DNA of 64,000 nucleotides from Cryptomeria japonica (Eukaryota; Streptophyta; Pinopsida; Cupressales; Cupressaceae), in assembly GCF_030272615.1 (NCBI RefSeq), contig NC_081409.1, positions 615,024,755-615,088,754 of the forward strand. The letters run 5' to 3'. The position numbers and the translations under genes were made by a program. The notes under the pieces are model-generated. The model had not been told where the DNA came from, searched no databases, and saw only the letters and a list, made by a program, of their open reading frames with translations. Shown one piece after another: positions 58,966 through 64,000 of the stretch (its first letter is position 1; each line of letters begins with the position of its first letter).

Positions 58966-59790
58966 AATGGCAGAATCTTCCAGCTTGGGAAAGAGGAAAT
59001 TTTTGAAGAGATAATTGTACAACTTGGATCATCTGAAACACAAAAGAGGTCAAAACCAAGGTCAAGACCAGATGAGTTTATAATTGATCACTCAGCTGGG
59101 ATTAGGGATGCACTAATTCCACCCTGGGGTTTTAACCTCTGGAGGAGAGGGCACAATAAAAATAAAGAAAGGATTCCAATGTCAAACATATGGAAATACA
59201 ATCTTGGTAGTCTTGTGGCTCCAAATATTTATGTCAATATTGATTTGATTTTTGCCATAGCTACAAACTACAAGCCAAATACCAGAGAGATCGTGGCTAG
59301 TGAGGGTAACAGGATCACCCAAATCACAAGGGATGTCATCAATGAGGTCTTCATGCTCAACCCCAATGTGGATTGGGCCATCAATGCACAAGAGTTGGAG
59401 GCAGAATACTAGAAGAATGAGAAGCTATATAGAAGAAATTTGGCATCATTCAGACTTGTGGGGCTGAAGGGGGATGAAAGAAAATTGACTCCACAACAAG
59501 TTGCCCCCTATAGTACCAATATGGTTGCTGGCTATTTCACAGACACATACTATGCCCTATGCCAGGTGTGTGTACAAGATGCAAAGGATATGATTCCTAA
59601 TTGGATGCTAGTAATATGTATGAATATCCAAATCAGGATATCAATAGGCCTTTCAATTTTGCTTCCTTGGTTGCTGAGGGTCTTCATAATGCCCATTTTA
59701 TTTCCAAGTTGAAAATTCATCAAGTTTCAAGTATTATTCTCTATCGATGCATATGTTTTTGTAGAGAGGCCTCAAAGTCTGACATCTAAA
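58966..59790 (+). pseudogene. retroelement-associated protein remnant, unknown
   Basis: Broken coding sequence. From ATG near 58969 (MAESSSLGKRKF) a frame change leads to EEIIVQLGSSETQKRSKPRS, DHSAGIRDALIPPWGFNLWR, MSNIWKYNLGSLVAPNIYVN, REIVASEGNRITQITRDVIN and EVFMLNPNVD. A TAG at 59410-59412 is followed in a shifted frame by ASFRLVGLKGDERKLTPQQV and GYFTDTYYALCQVCVQ. The pattern of a short strand, then I-T-x2-x-I-x-x-V-x-x-L, resembles the first domain of the LINE third ORF and plant-transposon domains, but the similarity is weak. It lies upstream of a gypsy integrase on the same strand and may belong to that element. Confidence 0.55.
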
Positions 59791-59799
59791 CCGACAAAT

Positions 59800-61860
59800 C
59801 ACAACTATGGTTAAAGGGGAGAAACTCCCAGTTCAAGAATGGACTTACATTTAGGACTCGCATATGAATGAGTCTAGTTATTTAACTTTTGAAAATCTTT
59901 TTTTTATAATGCTATAGAAACTGCTTATCCTTGTGATGTGTTCTTGCTGTAAAAGTTGATCTCCTTGATAATCCATGCCTTGTGGATACCTTCAAACTCT
60001 TGAATGACTATATTTATATCATATTTGGGACTATTATTTCATAATCTTCATTACTGCACAAGTTCTTGCAATCTTTGTAAGAAGACTGTCCACTCAATTC
60101 ACTATTTTTGTAGGTTATAGGGAACTATTCTTGTCATTATTTACACTACAAACTATGATAGTCTCTTTCTCTTCTTTGATGTATGGAGTCCTATTTTTCT
60201 TCACTATTGTGCATTGTACTATATTTTGGATCCTCAAACATATGAATTCATTCCTTATGATCTTATTGATTGCAATGATGAATGCTTTATATTTCACATG
60301 CTATTCATTGATATCTTATATCTTCTTCCAAGAAAACAAACCTAGACTTTCAAGGTAAGGATTTAAGTGTTTCTCCCTTCTTGTTTTTGTGATGGGTTCC
60401 TATGTCTCTATCGTACAAATCTCTAAAACATTATAATATCTTGTCAAAACCCCTTTATGTTGAGTGTTACAAAGAGGGCTTTGTTATTGCTTTGATATTT
60501 ATTGACCCTTGTGATAGGCATTTGATTGCAAATAATCATTATTTTTCCACCTATATGTTATCACTCTTTGTGGTTCTTAGATTTTTATCTTGCCTCATCT
60601 GCCATTCAAGTATATTGTATACCATTACTATTGCATGTTGCTTGAATGGACTATTATCACCCTCAATGGTCTTTATTTTCTTAATGATGCAACTATGCTT
60701 TTGAGGATCTATATCTCTACTACATTTATATTTTTTATTTGATATTCATCTATGACACTATCTTTTGTCTTGTTGTAGACCTTAATATTATTGTTGTCTC
60801 ATTATGAAGATTATATTCTATCATGATTGCTTTGAAACCCTTGACTGTTACCTTTGGAAGCACTATACTTACTCTTTATGGTTTTTTTATTGTCCTAATA
60901 TCACTATTTTTAACAAACCTATAACTACAAATGATCCTTGTGTATGTGTTTCAAACACTCAAACCATGCCTATTCATGATTGTTTTGGAGTTTTCCATAT
61001 TGATCATTATAAAAGGATTGCATCTTATATTCCTCTTATTTTTATTGCTTTGTTCTTGCATATGGTGTATGATTATTGATTTTGAGATTTTTGTTAGAAA
61101 TTCTCCCCATTATTGTTGTCTTCATGCTAAAATTTTTGTTTTGAAAACAAAAGAGATGAAAAATTGGATGTATAAACCATGACCTTATTTTCATGAAAAG
61201 AAAATAAAGTGATATTTCAAACATATCCTATGCATTCATGGTCTTTTAATGGGGTAGCCAAAGTGATCTTCAAGGCTCACTCGATCATATTTATGATTTA
61301 TCTTATATTCTAGAAGCATACCATACATGCAAAACCCCTTTAGTACTTCTTTGATTGATTTGAAATTGTTGTGGCTACTCTTGTATGAAACCCTACATGA
61401 TATAGATTCCTACTCTTTGGAAAGTTCTCAATAACAAAATTCATGTGTTAAAGAGTTTGCATGTTGTTTGTTTTACTAGAAAATTCCATTTTCACGATGG
61501 TAGACCCAAAAAGCGAAGGAAAACTCAATGAAGACACCAATAAACCCTATATGCAACACAAATACTAATGATTTTAAAACTCATAGTTCCCTCCTAATGC
61601 CAAAATTAACTTGACTTTGACCTATTTAGCGTGGGGAATATGCTTTTGAACCCTTTTTAGAGCTTAATAAATACATTTATTTTTTATGTACTTTGACAAT
61701 ATAATTAAAGGCACTTGAAGTGAATTTTACCTCTTAAAATAATTTAAATCCTCTACCACATTTTACAAAGAAGACAAACTATCCTGTGTGAGCCATTTTT
61801 AACTTGAATGGAAAAGATTGGCAATAGGAATATCAAGGCGACATCATGATGGAGATGCCA
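59800..61860 (+). other. AT-rich stretch without recognisable genes
   Basis: Short frames here are hydrophobic because of T-rich composition and carry no motif I can name. On the plus strand faint protein-like runs occur near 60180-60320 (DPQTYEFIPYDLIDCNDECF) and 60900-61075 (VCVSNTQTMPIHDCFGVFHI). They suggest a decayed retroelement internal region, but the RT and RNase H expected before the integrase cannot be made out. Confidence 0.4.
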
Positions 61861-61869
61861 CAACTTGAA

Positions 61870-62960
61870 AAATACCACTCTTCAGATTTATAGTGGCCAA
61901 CCATTTACAAGGACTACAAGAAATACACCAAATAATATGATATTTTCTAAATAATAGGACAACCTACAACTTGGGATTATATAAGCCTAAAGCTAGTTCT
62001 TTCACAAAATCCATTTGAAAAGAGGTCAATTGATTTCATTGTACCAACTGACTGTCCAACGAAAGAATCTAAAGATAGATTCATCATTACTAGAGTGGAT
62101 TACCTAACTAAATGGAGAGAGGATGAACCAAATAAGGAATTCATGACATAGACAATAGCTAAGTTTATCTACCATAACATAATCACAAATTTGGTTGCCC
62201 TCTAACCATAAAAAGAGACCAGGGAAATCATTTTGTAAACAAAACTATCAAGGAGATCCTAAATAATTTCATGATTACACATAACTAGAGTACTCCATAC
62301 CATCCAAAAGCTAATGGGGCCAGTGAAGCCTTCAAAAAAATCTTTGGAACCTCTCTATCTAAAATGTGCAATGCAACCAGACCGAATGAGACATTAAAAT
62401 ACCAACAGTACATTGGGCTTATTGGACCAACTATAAATGGGTCACTACACATTCACCCTTTGAACTAGTTTATGTCCTAGAAGATACATTTCCTATCGAA
62501 TTCATTTTTAACAACCTTTGGACAACAATCACTCTCCAAATTACAGAAGATGAATCAGTCAAAGAAAGAATCAATAAACTAGAAAAAATGGAGGAACCTA
62601 TAAAAATTGTAAAAGATCACCTCCTAACAAAAAGAAGAAGACACAAAGCATAGTATGACTAGAATTTGAGAACAAAAAAATTCAGACTCAAAGGCATGGT
62701 CCTTATCTATGATAGAAAATTCAAGAAATAGAGTAAACTTAAAGTTTGATGGCTTGGTCCTTACCAAATCAATGATATTTTGTAATCTAGAGCAATCTGA
62801 TTAGAGACACTAGAAGGAAAAATCTTACAATGATATGCTAATGGAGTATGAATTAAACACTATCATCAAGATAGTGAACAATGTAGTTGACTTAAGGACA
62901 TGTCAAGGTTTTGCTGAGGGCATGATATTGACCAAAAAATAGGATACAGACACTGGTGCA
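61870..62960 (+). pseudogene. Ty3-gypsy integrase remnant
   Basis: Integrase in fragments. The zinc-finger end reads WPTIYKDYKKYTK (consensus WPTLxKDxxxYxxxCxxCQ, with Cys lost). The core has EKRSIDFIVPTDCPTKESKD (first Asp), RVDYLTKW and TIAKFIYHNI. A FGCPLTI-like segment in another frame is followed by the RDQGNHFVNKTIKEI piece (second Asp), and then STPYHPKANGASEAFKK (Glu). The C-terminal end reads LIYDRKFKK and WWLGPYQIND-like, as in gypsy integrases that keep a GPF/Y-like module. More than ten stops and several frameshifts are present. It is a relic. Confidence 0.75.
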
Positions 62961-63017
62961 GAGAAATAAGGATGTACTTTGGTAATAGGGTTTCAAAATA
63001 GATAACTTAGAAAATAG

Positions 63018-64000
63018 TGTTAGTAATAATTATCATCAGTTGTCATTGATGTCAAACTTGGTGATCTGGATTGCTCAAGATGTATTGTAGAGCAGTGGAA
63101 GATAGGTATGTACATTGTGTTGCAGAGTAGTGGAAGATAGGTATGTATGTTGTGTTGTAGAGCAATGAAAGATAGGTATGTATGATGTATTGCAAGACAA
63201 TGGAAGATATATATGTATATTGCAGATGACAAAGTTTAGTTGTTGTTGCCGATATGTCACAAACATGTTTATTGCTCTAGAAATATCTTTTGAGGATACT
63301 TCTATCTCAAGTGATAAGAAAGATTTGGTTGCGGCAATACGTTTTTTGTGCTCCATTCACTCATGCAGTGATGTAGTTCAGAGATGCAATCCTTTGCATT
63401 TGGGTCTTGATGTAGATATGGTAGTATAATTTTTGATATGACTGTTGTTATCAATTGAGATTGTTGTATTCATGTTTTTGGTGTTGCGAAATTCATGCTT
63501 CAAATGTTGTACTCCTAAATTATATTCAGTTATGTGGTATTGGGCAGATCTTCATGCTTCGATTTCCTCCACTTTCTTGATTTTTGATGATAAGTTGATG
63601 ATTAGTTCTTCATGTGTTTAACCTTGTAATGCTAAGTTGGATCATGATCATGATTCTTCAGTAGTGTGTTAGTGTGGAATTTCAAGGATGTGCTTATTTT
63701 GAGTTAGGCCAACCTTGAGATATTATGTTAACATTTAGCGGTGGTGATTTTAGCATGTGATTTTACCATTGAAAGTATCATTTGGGAAAATATTTTTAAG
63801 GTCATCTTGATGAATATTCTTATTACTGTACTCATATATATACATGATCATATTTTGCTTCAAATATATGAAGGAAGAGAAGTTTGGTAAAGAGTGAGAG
63901 GTATATGAGGAATGCGAGGATTTGTTTGAGGTAGTTTGGAATGAAGGTATTGTGATGAAGTGAAGAGCAAGGTGGTAAGCGACAAAATAGTTGATCTTGT
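63018..64000 (+). repeat. start of a copia-type LTR, running off the window
   Basis: Begins TGTTAGTAATAATTATCATC and has TTGTCATTGATGTCAA about 35 bp in, the same motif at a similar position as in copia 1 and the element at 30543. Short tandem repeats follow, then gene-free T/G-rich sequence with a TATA-like stretch (CATATATATACATG) near 63832. No polypurine tract precedes it, so it is probably a 5' or solo LTR. Its 3' end is outside the window. Confidence 0.55.
63082..63225. repeat. 35-bp tandem repeat, about four copies
   Basis: Units each contain AGCAGTGGAAGATAGGTATG or a close variant, beginning at about 63091, 63126, 63161 and 63196. Open frames in both directions through it are repeat artefacts. 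Confidence 0.9.

Noticed and set aside
60131-61182. Hydrophobic frames that look like membrane proteins
   Set aside because: The hydrophobicity follows from T-rich composition (Phe, Leu, Ile codons); frames are short, overlapping and carry no motif.
1-64000. CRISPR arrays, tRNA or rRNA genes, bacterial-type operons
   Set aside because: No regularly spaced identical repeats with unique spacers, no cloverleaf-like sequence and no ribosomal sequence were recognised; the context is plant nuclear retroelements.

Overview
This is plant nuclear DNA made almost entirely of retrotransposons. I found no convincing host gene, tRNA, rRNA or CRISPR array. Several things point to a plant: LINEs with a plant-type RNase H and a DUF4283/zinc-knuckle ORF1, Ty1-copia elements primed by initiator tRNA-Met, and Ty3-gypsy gag and integrase remnants. 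The very high repeat density, old diverged elements and multi-kilobase LTRs would suit a giant gymnosperm (conifer-like) genome. That is an inference, and I cannot name the species.

Left part (1-18132). A 5'-truncated LINE lies on the minus strand (914-4129) with a perfect 11-bp target-site duplication (TSD). A gene-free stretch follows, then a minus-strand LINE ORF1 remnant (7270-8841, resuming at 17183-17365). That remnant is split by an old plus-strand copia element (8842-17177), whose protease region is itself split by a 1253-bp solo LTR (11324-12576). At 17465-18132 is the RNase H end of another minus-strand LINE.

Central part (18133-56864) is a nest of elements. The outermost is a Ty3-gypsy element with gag and protease but no recognisable reverse transcriptase or integrase. 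It is split in at least three places: by a roughly 2-kb insertion (25622-27630), by a nearly full-length plus-strand LINE (28405-48097), and by a 6.9-kb LTR element with TSD GTATT (48672-55533). The LINE is split by a non-autonomous copia-type element (30543-42295, TSD AGAAG). That element's 3' LTR is split in turn by a minus-strand copia element (36480-41461, TSD CCTTG). Reading frames or repeats rejoin across each break, which gives four levels of nesting with a readable order of insertion.

Right part (56865-64000). A minus-strand LINE RT fragment is followed by a degenerate tandem-repeat region, a retroelement-associated pseudogene (58966-59790), a gypsy integrase remnant (61870-62960) and the start of another copia-type LTR (63018 to the window end).

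The most interesting content is extra coding capacity in the retroelements. Two independent LINE copies carry a homologous third ORF downstream of RNase H. The non-autonomous copia-type element encodes an uninterrupted coiled-coil protein with four CCHC zinc knuckles, plus a second long, broken ORF. All similarity statements come from reading the translations by eye; no database search was run.
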